Shown here one piece after another: positions 8,322 to 18,821 of a stretch of 64,000 nt of DNA. Position 1 is the first letter of the stretch; each line of letters opens with the position of its first letter. The notes under the pieces are model-generated. The model worked only from the letters and a program-made list of their open reading frames with translations, did no database searches and was not told the DNA's origin. The DNA comes from Jatrophihabitans endophyticus (lineage in GTDB: Bacteria; Actinomycetota; Actinomycetes; Mycobacteriales; Jatrophihabitantaceae). The stretch covers positions 620,001 to 684,000 of the forward strand of contig NZ_FQVU01000001.1 of NCBI RefSeq assembly GCF_900129455.1, read 5' to 3'. The translations under genes were made by a program, and so were the position numbers.

Positions 8322-9092
8322 CGGGGTGGCGGGGCGGAACCGCGCGACGGCCTCGGCGAGCAACGGGTTGCGCGTCGAGGCCGCCTGCGCCCAGGTCTCG
8401 AAGTCGAGGGTCTCCTCGAACGGTCCGCGCGCGGCGGTGCCCACCGCCCGCTTGACGTCGCGGGCGAGCGCCGGGTCCACGGCCGCCCAGCGGCGGGCCC
8501 GGTCGAGCGCCGCGGCGAGCGGGTCGACGACGACGTCGAGCACGAGGCCGAGGTCGCGGGCCTCGGCGGCGCGGAGCACCTCGCCGCCCATGATGATCGC
8601 CATCGCCCGTTGCCGGCCGAGCGCCTCGACGAGGAAGTACGTGCAGCCGCCGCCCGGATGCAGGCCGAGCCGGGTGAAGGTGATGCCGAACGTCGCGTCC
8701 GGGCCGGCCACCCGGAGGTCACAGCACAGTGCGAGGTTCACCCCCGCGCCGACGGCGGCGCCGTTGACCGCGGCGATGGTGGGGATCGGCAACCGGCGGA
8801 TGCGCAGGAAGCTGTCGTAGATCGCCGCCAGCCGCGCGCGGACGTCACGGACGTCGTCCTCGGCGGCGGTGCCGAAGACGGCCGGCAGGTCGGCACCCGC
8901 GCTGAACGCGACCCCGGCGCCGGTGACGACGAGGACCCGCGCGTCGGGGTCGTCGGCCACCGACTGCGCCGCGGCGACCAGCGCGTCCTGCAGGTCCGGC
9001 GACATCGCGTTGCGCCGGTCGGGGTCGTTCAGGGTGAGCACGCGGACACCGTCGGCCTCGGCGGTCACGGTGACGAGGGTCGCTTCGGTCAT
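8316..9092 (-). CDS. Enoyl-CoA hydratase/isomerase (crotonase) family protein
   Basis: 258 residues with the crotonase fold. 'FSAGADL' forms one side of the oxyanion hole and 'GAAVGAGVNLALCCDLRVAG' the other. The start is the ATG at 9090-9092 ('MTEATLVTVTAEADGV'). By eye alignment, the two acid-base glutamates of classical hydratases (144 and 164 in rat enzyme numbering) fall on Asn and Phe, so ordinary crotonyl-CoA hydration is doubtful. Isomerase, hydrolase or another CoA-thioester role is possible. It follows the lysozyme-like gene on the same strand beyond a strong hairpin. Its neighbour the dehydrogenase suggests acyl-CoA metabolism. Confidence 0.85.
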   Translation of the reverse strand: MTEATLVTVTAEADGVRVLTLNDPDRRNAMSPDLQDALVAAAQSVADDPDARVLVVTGAGVAFSAGADLPAVFGTAAEDDVRDVRARLAAIYDSFLRIRRLPIPTIAAVNGAAVGAGVNLALCCDLRVAGPDATFGITFTRLGLHPGGGCTYFLVEALGRQRAMAIIMGGEVLRAAEARDLGLVLDVVVDPLAAALDRARRWAAVDPALARDVKRAVGTAARGPFEETLDFETWAQAASTRNPLLAEAVARFRPATPS

Positions 9093-9118
9093 GGCTCGCA
9101 CCGTACTGGCGCGACCGG

Positions 9119-9154
9119 CCTGCATCCCGGTGGCCCGAACCACCGGGATGCAGG
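9119..9154 (-). terminator. Long GC-rich hairpin, likely terminator of the lysozyme-like gene
   Basis: A perfect 15-bp stem, CCTGCATCCCGGTGG at 9119-9133 and its complement at 9140-9154, with a 6-base loop. It begins 4 bp after the stop of the upstream gene and ends 26 bp before the crotonase start. There is no T-run. The core CCTGCATCC recurs in another hairpin at 21556-21599. Confidence 0.75.
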
Positions 9155-9157
9155 TCG

Positions 9158-10462
9158 CTACGGGATGCCGGGCGGAAGGGGCACCGGGAGGGTCGTGGGC
9201 ACCTTCGTCGGGATCTTGGTCGGGATCTTGGTCGGGAGCTTGGTCGGGATCTTGGTCGGGAGCTTGGTCGGGAGCTTGGTCGGGAGCTTGGTGGGCAGCC
9301 GGGTCGGCAACGGCACCGAACGCTTCGTCGGGGTGGCCGTCGGACGGGCCGTCGACGTGGGGACCGCCGAGCGCCCCGGCGCCGGCGTGGACGGCTGTGC
9401 TCCGTGACCGCCGCGTTTCGTGCCGGCCGACCGGCTCGCGGTGTGCCGGGTCGTGGGGCGGGCCTTCCCCGGACGCGACGACGACCCGCTCGGACCGCTC
9501 GCCGTGCCCGGTGCCACGACACCGGCGCCGGTGCCGACCGGGACCGGCGCGCCGGGATCGGGCGCGGCGACGGCCGGCAGCCGACCGCCGTGCGCGCTGC
9601 GGTAGGCGAGCACGTACTGGACCGCGCGACCGGCGACGGACATGAAGGACAGGTAGGTGCCCCGGGTGTAGGTCGTCCAGGGCCCCCAGTTGCTGCAGCC
9701 GCTCGAGATCGCGTACATGGCGGCCGCGTTCTTGGCCGGCACGTGGTTCGCGACCGAGTCGCGCAGCTGGCCGGTGCCGCGCTGCGCCTTCAGCCCGCGG
9801 ATCTGCCACAGCCCCGCCGACCAGTCCCAGGTCGCGTCCATCAGCGTGGTGTCGCCCTGCGCGCCCGGGCTACCGCCGGACTCGGCGATGGCGACGGCGG
9901 TGGCGACGGTGGCCGACTGGGCCCGGCACCCCGCCGCGATCGCCAGCGTCGCGATCCCCGCCGGGGTGAGCGTCCCCGCCGCCCCGCTGTAGGTCGCGAT
10001 CCGGCCGGCGTCGGCCGGGGTGGTGGTGGCCGGCGTCGTGGGTCGCGGCCGGGTGTTCGGCGGCACCCCCGTCGTCCCGGTGTCGCCGGCGAGCGACGGC
10101 CGCGGGAGCCGCTTGTCCTTGAGCAGGTCACCCACCGGGGTCAGGTAGTTGTCCTTCTCCACGGCCACTCGCGTGCCGGCCGCGTCCGCGGCGTCGTCAC
10201 CGGTGTTGGCGAGCGCGATCGACGCCGCCGCCACGACCAGGGCGATGACGGCCGCACTGCCCAGGACGACCGACCGGCTGGCGACCGCGAACGGCCCGGA
10301 CCGGGCCGGCGACCCGGTCGCGGCGTCCGCGAGCTCGGAGTCGTCGGCGGCAGCGGCCGGAGCGGCTTCGGGCGTCTCACCCGTCGCCGGCACGGCTTCG
10401 GCCGTCGGCCCGTCCGCCGATCGCGGTGCGGAGTCCTCGTCGCCCGTCGACACCATCGTCAC
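9158..10462 (-). CDS. Membrane-anchored lysozyme-like protein with LPTK repeat tail
   Basis: 434 residues. An Ala/Glu/Pro-rich cytoplasmic segment (1-60) is followed by one membrane helix (about 62-85, 'VVLGSAAVIALVVAAASIAL'). A lysozyme/transglycosylase-like domain at about 165-290 has 'AIAESGG', whose Glu is the likely catalytic acid, then 'SAGLWQIRG'. A long Pro/Ser/Thr-rich stalk ends in about ten tetrapeptides of the form (L/I)PTK near 390-425, encoded by a 12-bp repeat at 9203-9298. It probably acts on peptidoglycan outside the membrane, with the basic repeats binding wall polymers (inference). GTG start at 10462 with GAGGGG upstream; the ATG at 10456 is also possible. Confidence 0.72.
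   Translation of the reverse strand: MTMVSTGDEDSAPRSADGPTAEAVPATGETPEAAPAAAADDSELADAATGSPARSGPFAVASRSVVLGSAAVIALVVAAASIALANTGDDAADAAGTRVAVEKDNYLTPVGDLLKDKRLPRPSLAGDTGTTGVPPNTRPRPTTPATTTPADAGRIATYSGAAGTLTPAGIATLAIAAGCRAQSATVATAVAIAESGGSPGAQGDTTLMDATWDWSAGLWQIRGLKAQRGTGQLRDSVANHVPAKNAAAMYAISSGCSNWGPWTTYTRGTYLSFMSVAGRAVQYVLAYRSAHGGRLPAVAAPDPGAPVPVGTGAGVVAPGTASGPSGSSSRPGKARPTTRHTASRSAGTKRGGHGAQPSTPAPGRSAVPTSTARPTATPTKRSVPLPTRLPTKLPTKLPTKLPTKIPTKLPTKIPTKIPTKVPTTLPVPLPPGIP
9203..9298 (-). repeat. 12-bp coding tandem repeat, eight units
   Basis: Eight consecutive units of cttggtcgggak (first and last slightly diverged) within the 3' end of the lysozyme-like gene. They encode alternating KLPT and KIPT. 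The copy number could vary between strains. Confidence 0.85.
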
Positions 10463-10558
10463 CGACCACCCCTCGTCGTCGGGCTATCGATGCCCGGGTG
10501 ACGCCCCTCACTAAACCGGTTGGGTGAACAGTCGTATATGTCCGTCGCTTCGCGACGA

Positions 10559-10750
10559 TCAGGGCTCGGGCAGGCGGCGTACGACCTCGGCCAGCGTCGC
10601 CTCGATGGCATCGAAACGCCCGTCGACCGCATCGAAACGCCGGGAGTGCTCCTGCTGGGTTGCCCGAATCTCGGTGACGAGGTCGTAGAGCGCATCGCGG
10701 TCGCTCTCGAGCCTCGCCACCCGAAGCTCCAGCTGTCGATCACCGGCCAT
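10559..10750 (-). CDS. Small coiled-coil protein, function unknown
   Basis: 63 residues: 'MAGDRQLELRVARLESDRDALYDLVTEIRATQQEHSRRFDAVDGRFDAIEATLAEVV...'. Heptad-like hydrophobic spacing through most of its length suggests a coiled coil. The 'RFDAVDGRFDAIEATL' part resembles short phage- or plasmid-type coiled-coil proteins. There is no Shine-Dalgarno sequence; TACGGT lies 6 bp before the ATG, so the message may be leaderless. It stands alone between the lysozyme-like gene and nucS. Function is not known. Confidence 0.55.
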   Translation of the reverse strand: MAGDRQLELRVARLESDRDALYDLVTEIRATQQEHSRRFDAVDGRFDAIEATLAEVVRRLPEP

Positions 10751-10851
10751 GAGAACACCGTAGGGAGCCTGCCGGGGACACGCCAGGGGCGCTTCGCGCC
10801 TGTGGATATCCGACGTGGCGGGTCGGTGACACCGTGACGCCGGTCGGCAGT

Positions 10852-11511
10852 TCAGAACAGCCGCTGGGACGGGTCGTCGATCCCGCGCAGGACGTCGTAG
10901 TCGAGCACGAGGCAGCGGATGCCGCGGTCCTCGGCGAGCGTGCGCGCCTGCGGCTTGATCTCCTGCGCGGCGAAGACCCCGCGCACCGGGGCGAGCAGCG
11001 GGTCGCGGTTGAGCAGGTCGAGGTAGCGCGTCAACTGCTCGACGCCGTCGATCTCGCCGCGGCGCTTGATCTCGACGGCGACGGCGGCACCGCCGGGGTC
11101 GCGGGCGAGCAGGTCGACCGGGCCGATCGGGGTCGGGTACTCGCGACGGACGAGCCGGAAGCCCTCGCCCAGCGTGTGGATGTGCTCGGCGAGCAGCTTC
11201 TGCAGGTGCGCCTCGACGCCGTCCTTGACCAGGCCCGGGTCGACACCGAGGTCGTGGGCGGAGTCGTGCTCGATCGACTCGATCGTCACGACCAGCTGCT
11301 CACCCGCCTTGTTGGTGACCGTCCACGTGCCGTCGCCCTCGACGAGGGTGCAGGGCGGGCTCATCCAGTTCAGCGGCTTGTAGGACCCGCCGTCGGAGTG
11401 CACGAGGACCGAGCCGTCGGCCTTGACCAGCAGCAGCCGCGTCGCGAGCGGCAGGTGGGCGGTGAGCCGGCCGAGGTAGTCGACGCTGCAGCGGGCGATG
11501 ACGAGGCGCAC
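10852..11511 (-). CDS. nucS: Endonuclease NucS (mismatch-specific)
   Basis: 219 residues from the GTG at 11511; '[21 protein letters not shown]' is the typical N-terminus. NucS/EndoMS replaces MutS-MutL mismatch repair in most actinobacteria, cutting both strands at mismatches. The DNA-binding N-terminal domain (about 1-110) is followed by a PD-(D/E)xK nuclease core with Asp133 ('PVDLL') and Glu147-x-Lys149 ('VEIKR'). The C-terminus 'PSQRLF' fits a beta-clamp-binding motif. Start choice rests on the conserved N-terminus; TAGCCT lies 8 bp upstream and no ribosome-binding site is evident. It is divergent from the tubby-like gene. Confidence 0.93.
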   Translation of the reverse strand: MRLVIARCSVDYLGRLTAHLPLATRLLLVKADGSVLVHSDGGSYKPLNWMSPPCTLVEGDGTWTVTNKAGEQLVVTIESIEHDSAHDLGVDPGLVKDGVEAHLQKLLAEHIHTLGEGFRLVRREYPTPIGPVDLLARDPGGAAVAVEIKRRGEIDGVEQLTRYLDLLNRDPLLAPVRGVFAAQEIKPQARTLAEDRGIRCLVLDYDVLRGIDDPSQRLF

Positions 11512-11588
11512 AGCGCGCGAGGCTACCGGGTGCCGTGCCCCGGCCGCCGGGGGTAGCACCAGGGCTGCGGGTCCGGTAGAAACCGCGC

Positions 11589-12101
11589 ATGGCCACCGCA
11601 CTCGAGGTCATCGCCTTCGTCGACGAGAAGCAGGACGGCGTGTACCCGGTACTCGGCACCGACGGCTCCCCCGTCGCCTTCGTGACCGTGCCGTGGTTGA
11701 GCCGGAAATTCGAGGTCGCCGCTCCCGACGGCCGTGCCCTATGCGCGGGGCGACCGGCCGGGTTCGGCATGGAGTACGAGGTCACCGGCGCGGGCGGTGC
11801 GACGCTGCTGACCGTCCGCGCCAGCTTCTGGCGCGGCAAGCAGCGGGTGATCACCCGGGCCGACGGCACCGAGCTGCGGTTGACGGGCGACTCCTGGCCG
11901 AGCCGGGACTGGACGGTCACCGACGCCGCCGACCGCATCGTCCTCGGCATCGAGGCCACCGCCGGCACGTGGTCGTTCCACCCGGACGCCTACGCGGTCC
12001 GCGTCGGCGACCCCACCCTCACGCTCGCCGAGGTCGTGGGCATCGTGCAGGCCAACCGCATGCTGGTGAAGGCCGCCCGCGCCGGCGCGGGCGGCGGCTG
12101 A
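11589..12101 (+). CDS. Tubby-like/LURP-one-related beta-barrel protein
   Basis: 170 residues. Alternating beta-strand pattern with '[17 protein letters not shown]', '[28 protein letters not shown]' and a C-terminal hydrophobic segment fits the tubby-like/phospholipid-scramblase superfamily (LURP-one-related proteins), a family of unknown biochemical role. The assignment is from overall pattern, not a unique motif, so it is tentative. The ATG at 11589 has no evident ribosome-binding site; TAGAAA lies 6 bp upstream. It reads away from nucS and is followed by a hydrolase gene after 163 bp. Confidence 0.6.
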   Translation: MATALEVIAFVDEKQDGVYPVLGTDGSPVAFVTVPWLSRKFEVAAPDGRALCAGRPAGFGMEYEVTGAGGATLLTVRASFWRGKQRVITRADGTELRLTGDSWPSRDWTVTDAADRIVLGIEATAGTWSFHPDAYAVRVGDPTLTLAEVVGIVQANRMLVKAARAGAGGG

Positions 12102-12264
12102 ACCGAGCCCGTCGCCGACCGGCTGAGAAACACCCGAACGCCCGTCGCCGGCTGACGGCGCCGGCGGCCGTCCTGACATACCTTTACGCCGCCGTACCCG
12201 GTCGACGCTGCCGTCACCGCCGAACCCCGGCTGCCCGCTGCCCGCCCGCACGAGAGGTCCTGCC

Positions 12265-13353
12265 GTGAAGCGTCCGACCCGGTCACGCGTGCGCGCGTGC
12301 GCCGGGCTGACGGCGGCGGCCACCACGGCGGCGATCCTCGCCGTCGCCGGCACGCAGTCGCCGACGCACCCGCGCTCCCGCCCCCCGGCCGCAGCCGCGC
12401 AGCAGCCGGCCGCCACCGCCCCGGCCGGACTCGTCGGCCCGGGCGCGGCCGACCCGGGCGACCCGGCCGGCGGGGCGGCCGGTGGCGGTCGCCGCGGCCG
12501 TCCGCTCGCCGTGCGTCCGTCGTCGTCGTCGGTGCGCGTCGTGCACGCCGCCTACGCCGGGACGCGCAACCCGTACCAGCGGCTGACCGCGACCTACGAC
12601 ACCCGCCTGCGCCGCGCGCCGTGGGTCGTCACGGTCCACGGCGGCTCCTGGGTGGCCGGCAGCGAGGCGAACCTGCAGCCGGCCGTCGACGTGCTGCGCG
12701 TCGCCGGTTTCCAGGTGTTCAACATCAGCTACCGCCTGGGGGTCGATCGACCCGGCTCCCCGGCCGCGGGCTGGCTCGACCAGCGTCGTGACGTGCTCGC
12801 CGCGATCGCCTGGGTGCGCGGCCACGCCCGACGCTTCGGCCTCGACCCGGATCGCGGCGCCCTGCTCGGGACGAGCGCCGGCGGCAACCTCGCCGCCGCG
12901 GCCGGGCTCGCCGGCGACGGCGGCACCGGGATCCGCGCGATCGTCTCGGTGGCCGGCGTGCTGGAGCCGCAGCGCCTGTGGCTGGATCTGCGCACGCCGT
13001 TCCCCCGCGAGCGGTTCACCCGGCGGATGGCGGTGCTGGCCGGTCAGGCCGCGGGCGTCATGGGGTGCGAGTACGAGACCGGGACCTCCGCCTGCGCGCG
13101 GCGTTGGCGAGCCTTCGACCCCGCCTCGGCGGTGTCGTCGCACGACCCCGCGGTGCTGATGTTCCAGGGACTCGCCGACGGGACCGTGCCCTACCGGATG
13201 CCGCGCCACCTCGAGCAGGCCCTGCGGGCGGCGGGTGTGCCGGCGCAGCTCGTCTACGTGCCCGGCGGGGGCCACACCCCGCGCATCGCCTTCGACGCCG
13301 GGACGCAGCAGCGGCGCCTGGTGCAGTTCCTGCGGCAGCGCACCGCGGCCTGA
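12265..13353 (+). CDS. Secreted alpha/beta hydrolase (esterase/lipase type)
   Basis: 362 residues, GTG start with GAGAGG upstream. The N-terminus has a basic region and hydrophobic core (about 9-29) consistent with a Sec signal, followed by a low-complexity Pro/Gly/Ala region to about 85. The hydrolase domain shows the oxyanion motif 'HGGSW' (125-129) and the nucleophile elbow 'GTSAGGN' with Ser204. A late 'GLADGTVPY' Asp and 'GGGHT' His complete the probable triad. The HGG and GxSAGGN motifs place it with hormone-sensitive-lipase/BD-FAE-like esterases. The next gene on the same strand is a clear paralogue, so the pair arose by duplication. Substrate unknown. Confidence 0.82.
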   Translation: MKRPTRSRVRACAGLTAAATTAAILAVAGTQSPTHPRSRPPAAAAQQPAATAPAGLVGPGAADPGDPAGGAAGGGRRGRPLAVRPSSSSVRVVHAAYAGTRNPYQRLTATYDTRLRRAPWVVTVHGGSWVAGSEANLQPAVDVLRVAGFQVFNISYRLGVDRPGSPAAGWLDQRRDVLAAIAWVRGHARRFGLDPDRGALLGTSAGGNLAAAAGLAGDGGTGIRAIVSVAGVLEPQRLWLDLRTPFPRERFTRRMAVLAGQAAGVMGCEYETGTSACARRWRAFDPASAVSSHDPAVLMFQGLADGTVPYRMPRHLEQALRAAGVPAQLVYVPGGGHTPRIAFDAGTQQRRLVQFLRQRTAA

Positions 13354-13424
13354 GCCGTCGCGGCACCGACCTGCCCGGCCGTCGGCGCCGGCCAGGACGA
13401 ACGTCCCGAGGCCGGCTCGCGGGC

Positions 13425-13453
13425 TTGGCCACTCGATCAACTTCACTTAGATT
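13425..13453 (+). promoter_or_regulatory. Putative promoter of the second hydrolase gene
   Basis: TTGGCC at 13425-13430 and TAGATT at 13448-13453, spaced 17 bp, inside an unusually AT-rich short stretch. It is 32 bp upstream of the GTG at 13486. Confidence 0.42.
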
Positions 13454-13485
13454 TTAGGTACCGTCCGACCCCAGGAGCCTCCCCC

Positions 13486-15048
13486 GTGCTCGTCCGTCGC
13501 ACCGCCGCCCTCGTCGCGGGCATCGCCACCGCCGCCGGCGTCGCGCTCGCGTGGACGTCGGCCCCGGCGCAGGGTGCCCATGCGGCCACCCGGGCCCACG
13601 CCGTGGCCGCGGTGGGTACCGCGGCGACGCCCCACCGGGTCGCGCCGACGGTCGCGACCTACCCGTACGCGAGGACCGACGACCCGCAGCAGCGGTTGAC
13701 GGCGACGTGGGACCCGGCGCGTCGCGCGGCCCCGTGGGTCGTGACGATCCACGGCGGCTCGTGGGTGAAGGGCAGGCCCGCCGACGTGCAGGACGCGGTG
13801 GACCTCTTCCGGGCCCACGGTTTCCAGGTCTTCAACCTGGCCTACCGCCTCGTCGCCGGCGGCACGCAGCCGACCGGCGTGTCCGGGGCCGAGCAGCGCA
13901 AGGACGTCCTCACCGCGCTCGCCTGGATCCGCGCGCACGCCGCGGACTTCGGCATCGACCCCGGCCGCGGTGCGCTGTACGGCAGCAGCGCCGGCGGCAA
14001 CCTCGCCGCGCTCGCGGGGCTGGCCGGCGATGGCGGCAACGGGATCCGGGCGATCGTCTCCGTCGCCGGCGTCGTCCAGCCCAGCCGGCTGTGGGACGAC
14101 GTCCACGGCCGCAACGCCGGCGAGCGCGCCACCTCGTCGATGACCCGGCTGGCCGGACACGCCCGCACCGCGATGGCGTGCGCGTACCCGGCGCCGAACG
14201 CGGCCTGTCGCAAGCGGTGGCACGCCTTCGACGCGGCGTCGGCGATCTCCGCCCACGACCCCGCCGTGCTGCTCTACCAGGGCCTCGCCGACCGCACCGT
14301 CCCGCACCAGATGGCCGAGGAGTTCCGGCGTCGGCTCGACCGGGCGGACGTCGGCGGCTCGCTCACCCTCGTTCCCCGGCTCGGTCACACCCAGGCGGTC
14401 GCGCTCGACGGCGGCGCCCGCCAGGCGGCCATGCTGCGCTTCGTCCGACAACGGACGGCGGTGTCGGTGCCGCCCGCGCTGAGCCGGGTCAGCGTCACTC
14501 GCGTCACCCGCTCGCTCACCAACGCCGTGCGCCCGGTGCTGCGGGTGCGGGTCGCCGTGCGTGGCGGCGGCTCGACTCCGAGCGGCGCGGTCACCGCGAC
14601 CGTCGACGGCCGACGGACCACCGGCCGGCTGGTGCACGGCCGTACCGACCTCGTGCTGTCCCGGCTGACCGTCGGCACGCACGCCGTGACCGTTCGCTAT
14701 CGCGGTTCGCCGCTGCTGCAACCCCGCAGCGCCGCCGTCGACCTGCACAGCCACCGCGTCGCGCCGGAGCTCGTCGTGCGGACGCGGCCGGGCACGCTGC
14801 ACGCCGGCCGCACCGCCGGTCGGTCACTCGTCGTCACCACCCGGAGCGCGGCGGGGCGACCCACCGGCGCGCGGGTGACGGTGCGGTCGGGCAGTCGGCT
14901 GCTGGGCACGGCGACGGTGCGGTCGGGACGTGCGGTGATCACGCTGCCGGCGGTGGCCGCGGGGCGGCACCGGTGGCGCGTGTCGTTCGCCGGGACGGCC
15001 ACCGTGGCGCCGGCGCGCACGATCTACGTGCTCACCGTGCGGCGCTGA
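13486..15048 (+). CDS. Secreted alpha/beta hydrolase with C-terminal Ig-like domains
   Basis: 520 residues, GTG start with AGGAG upstream. Residues 1-34 form a signal peptide ('VAGIATAAGVALAW...AHAA'). The hydrolase domain (about 55-325) has 'HGGSW' at 89-93, the elbow 'GSSAGGN' with Ser168, and 'GLADRTVPH' and 'RLGHT' near the end. It is paralogous to the gene just upstream. It differs by carrying about 190 extra residues of two repeated beta-rich modules with 'GAVTATVDGRRT', 'VGTHAVTVRYRGS', 'AGRHRWRVSFAGT', typical of bacterial Ig-like repeat domains that bind polymers or surfaces. Likely an extracellular esterase tethered to a substrate. The gene converges on the mutase gene with a 3-bp gap. 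Confidence 0.8.
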   Translation: MLVRRTAALVAGIATAAGVALAWTSAPAQGAHAATRAHAVAAVGTAATPHRVAPTVATYPYARTDDPQQRLTATWDPARRAAPWVVTIHGGSWVKGRPADVQDAVDLFRAHGFQVFNLAYRLVAGGTQPTGVSGAEQRKDVLTALAWIRAHAADFGIDPGRGALYGSSAGGNLAALAGLAGDGGNGIRAIVSVAGVVQPSRLWDDVHGRNAGERATSSMTRLAGHARTAMACAYPAPNAACRKRWHAFDAASAISAHDPAVLLYQGLADRTVPHQMAEEFRRRLDRADVGGSLTLVPRLGHTQAVALDGGARQAAMLRFVRQRTAVSVPPALSRVSVTRVTRSLTNAVRPVLRVRVAVRGGGSTPSGAVTATVDGRRTTGRLVHGRTDLVLSRLTVGTHAVTVRYRGSPLLQPRSAAVDLHSHRVAPELVVRTRPGTLHAGRTAGRSLVVTTRSAAGRPTGARVTVRSGSRLLGTATVRSGRAVITLPAVAAGRHRWRVSFAGTATVAPARTIYVLTVRR

Positions 15049-15051
15049 CGA

Positions 15052-17037
<1,986 letters not shown>

Positions 17038-17141
17038 GGCAGTGCAGCACCTCCATGACGGGTAATGCCGCGAGCCTAGAGCGCCGCGCGTGTTTCGCCC
17101 GGTCGACGTGGTGGACCTCGCAGGACTGGCAGGCTGCCCCC

Positions 17142-17636
17142 ATGGCCGCCGCAAACCCTTTCAGCAGCGAGATCCTGACGTGGGAGACGTTCGGCACCGC
17201 GACGCGCGAGCTCGCCGCCACCGTGCACGCCGACGGCTTCCGCCCCGACCTGGTCCTCGCGATCGCGCGGGGCGGGCTGTTCGTCGCCGGCGCGCTCGGC
17301 TACGCCCTCGGGGTCAAGAACCTGCACGTGATCAACGTGGAGTTCTACACCGGCGTGGACGAGCGCCTGGACATGCCGGTCGTCCTGCCACCCGTGCCCG
17401 AACCGGTGGATCTCGCGGGGGCGAACGTGCTCGTCGCCGACGACGTCGCCGACACCGGCGCGACGCTCGCGCTCGTCAAGGAGTTCTGCGCGGGGCACGT
17501 CGCGGACGTCCGCTGCGCGGTCGTCTACGAGAAGCCGCGATCGACGGTGAAGTGCGAGTACGCCTGGCGCTCCACCGACCAGTGGATCGACTTTCCCTGG
17601 TCCGCGGCGCCGCCGGTGACCGCGGCAGGAGCATGA
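17142..17636 (+). CDS. Phosphoribosyltransferase family protein
   Basis: 164 residues from the ATG at 17142. The PRPP-binding loop 'VLVADDVADTGATLALV' (96-112, with Asp100-Asp101) is diagnostic of type I phosphoribosyltransferases. 'LVLAIARGGLFVAGAL' supplies the phosphate loop. Length and 'INVEFYTG' resemble xanthine/guanine/hypoxanthine phosphoribosyltransferases used in purine salvage, but no residue decides the base. It reads divergently from the mutase gene and is followed after 7 bp by a small membrane protein gene, with which it is probably co-transcribed. Confidence 0.85.
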   Translation: MAAANPFSSEILTWETFGTATRELAATVHADGFRPDLVLAIARGGLFVAGALGYALGVKNLHVINVEFYTGVDERLDMPVVLPPVPEPVDLAGANVLVADDVADTGATLALVKEFCAGHVADVRCAVVYEKPRSTVKCEYAWRSTDQWIDFPWSAAPPVTAAGA

Positions 17637-17643
17637 TGGGGCC

Positions 17644-17955
17644 ATGGGCAACGATCCGACGGCCGGGATCATCGCCATCGTCGTCGTGCTCGCGCTCGCC
17701 CTCGTGCTGCGCTGGGTGTTCAAGCCGTCACGCCGCGGACCGATCGTGCGGCCGGTCGACGCGGCCGACTCCCCCAGTCTCGGGTTGCTGACCGTCGTCG
17801 AGAGCGGCCTCGAGCGCCAGGACGCGCTGCGGCAACGGGCGACGTTGCAGGACGCGGGCATCCGCTCGTCGATGTCCAAGCGGCGCGACGGGCGGCTCGA
17901 CGTCCTCGTCTTCCACGCCGACGTCGACGCCGCCCGGCTGCTGCTCGGAACGTAA
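17644..17955 (+). CDS. Small membrane protein, function unknown
   Basis: 103 residues. One N-terminal membrane helix (about 8-27, 'GIIAIVVVLALALVLRWVF') is followed by a short soluble domain, 'LLTVVESGLERQDALRQRATLQDAGIRSSMSKRRDGRLDVLVFHADVDAARLLL'. This resembles the DUF2007-like 'putative signal transducing protein' fold, in which two values are stored or compared; that link is tentative. AGGAG lies upstream. It is likely in an operon with the phosphoribosyltransferase. Confidence 0.68.
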   Translation: MGNDPTAGIIAIVVVLALALVLRWVFKPSRRGPIVRPVDAADSPSLGLLTVVESGLERQDALRQRATLQDAGIRSSMSKRRDGRLDVLVFHADVDAARLLLGT

Positions 17956-18023
17956 CGGCCGATAACCGGCCGGCGCCGACCGCCCGCCGCCGGAGCGCGC
18001 GACGCGCCCTTTACGCTCGTGCG

Positions 18024-18809
18024 GTGAACACCTCGCACCCGCCGCTGTCGGCCACGCGCGCCGAACGCGGCCAGGCCTGGGCCGTCCACATCTTCACGAC
18101 GGTCGGGGTCATCTTCGGCGCACTCGGCCTGCAGGCCGTCCTCGACGGGCGTCCCGACCTCGCCATCATCTACTTGATGGCGACGCTCATCATCGACGGC
18201 GTCGACGGCCCCATCGCCCGCTCGCTCGGGGTCAAGGAGCGACTGCCGCAGATCGACGGCTACGTCCTGGACCTCATCATCGACTTCGTCACCTGCGTGA
18301 TCGTCCCCGCCGCGTTCATGTACCAGTTCGAGGTCGTGCCGCGGAACGCGTTCGGTCTCGCGGTCCTGGGACTGCTCGTGCTGACCTCGGCCATCTGGTT
18401 CTCGCGGACCGACATGATGACCGACGACAACTTCTTCCGCGGCTTCCCGGCGGCCTGGAACATGGTCGGCCCGCTGCTCTGGCTCGTCGAGGCCCGCACC
18501 TGGATCGGCGCCACCATCACCATCGTGTTCTCGGTGCTGTCGCTGACGAACATGCCCTACCCGCACATCGTTCGGGCCCAGTTCCTGCGCCCGTTCACGG
18601 CGGTGGCGGCCACTCTGTGGCTGGGCGGGCTCATCGTCGGGGCCGTCATCCACCCGCACCACCCGGTGTGGCTGCGCGTGATCCTGCTCGTCGGCAGCCT
18701 CTACTACGTGCTCCTGGCCGGCATCAAGGCGTCCTACGACCTGCGGCAGCGCCAGCAGCCGCAGGCGGCACCCAAGGACGAGGCCCTGGAGTCCCCGAGC
18801 ACGCTCTAG
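18024..18809 (+). CDS. CDP-alcohol phosphatidyltransferase, phosphatidylcholine-synthase-like
   Basis: 261 residues with about eight hydrophobic segments. The CDP-alcohol phosphotransferase signature reads D58-G-x-D61-G-x-x-A-R66 ... D78-G-x-x-x-D83-x-x-x-D87. The doubled 'DGVDG' form and length match the Pcs group, which condenses CDP-diacylglycerol with choline at the cytoplasmic membrane. Another head-group alcohol cannot be excluded. The GTG start lacks a ribosome-binding site, but TACGCT sits 6 bp upstream, consistent with a leaderless message. It converges with murA across a 12-bp gap that is itself part of the palindrome GCCGGGCCCGGC. Confidence 0.8.
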   Translation: MNTSHPPLSATRAERGQAWAVHIFTTVGVIFGALGLQAVLDGRPDLAIIYLMATLIIDGVDGPIARSLGVKERLPQIDGYVLDLIIDFVTCVIVPAAFMYQFEVVPRNAFGLAVLGLLVLTSAIWFSRTDMMTDDNFFRGFPAAWNMVGPLLWLVEARTWIGATITIVFSVLSLTNMPYPHIVRAQFLRPFTAVAATLWLGGLIVGAVIHPHHPVWLRVILLVGSLYYVLLAGIKASYDLRQRQQPQAAPKDEALESPSTL

Positions 18810-18821
18810 CCGGGCCCGGCC

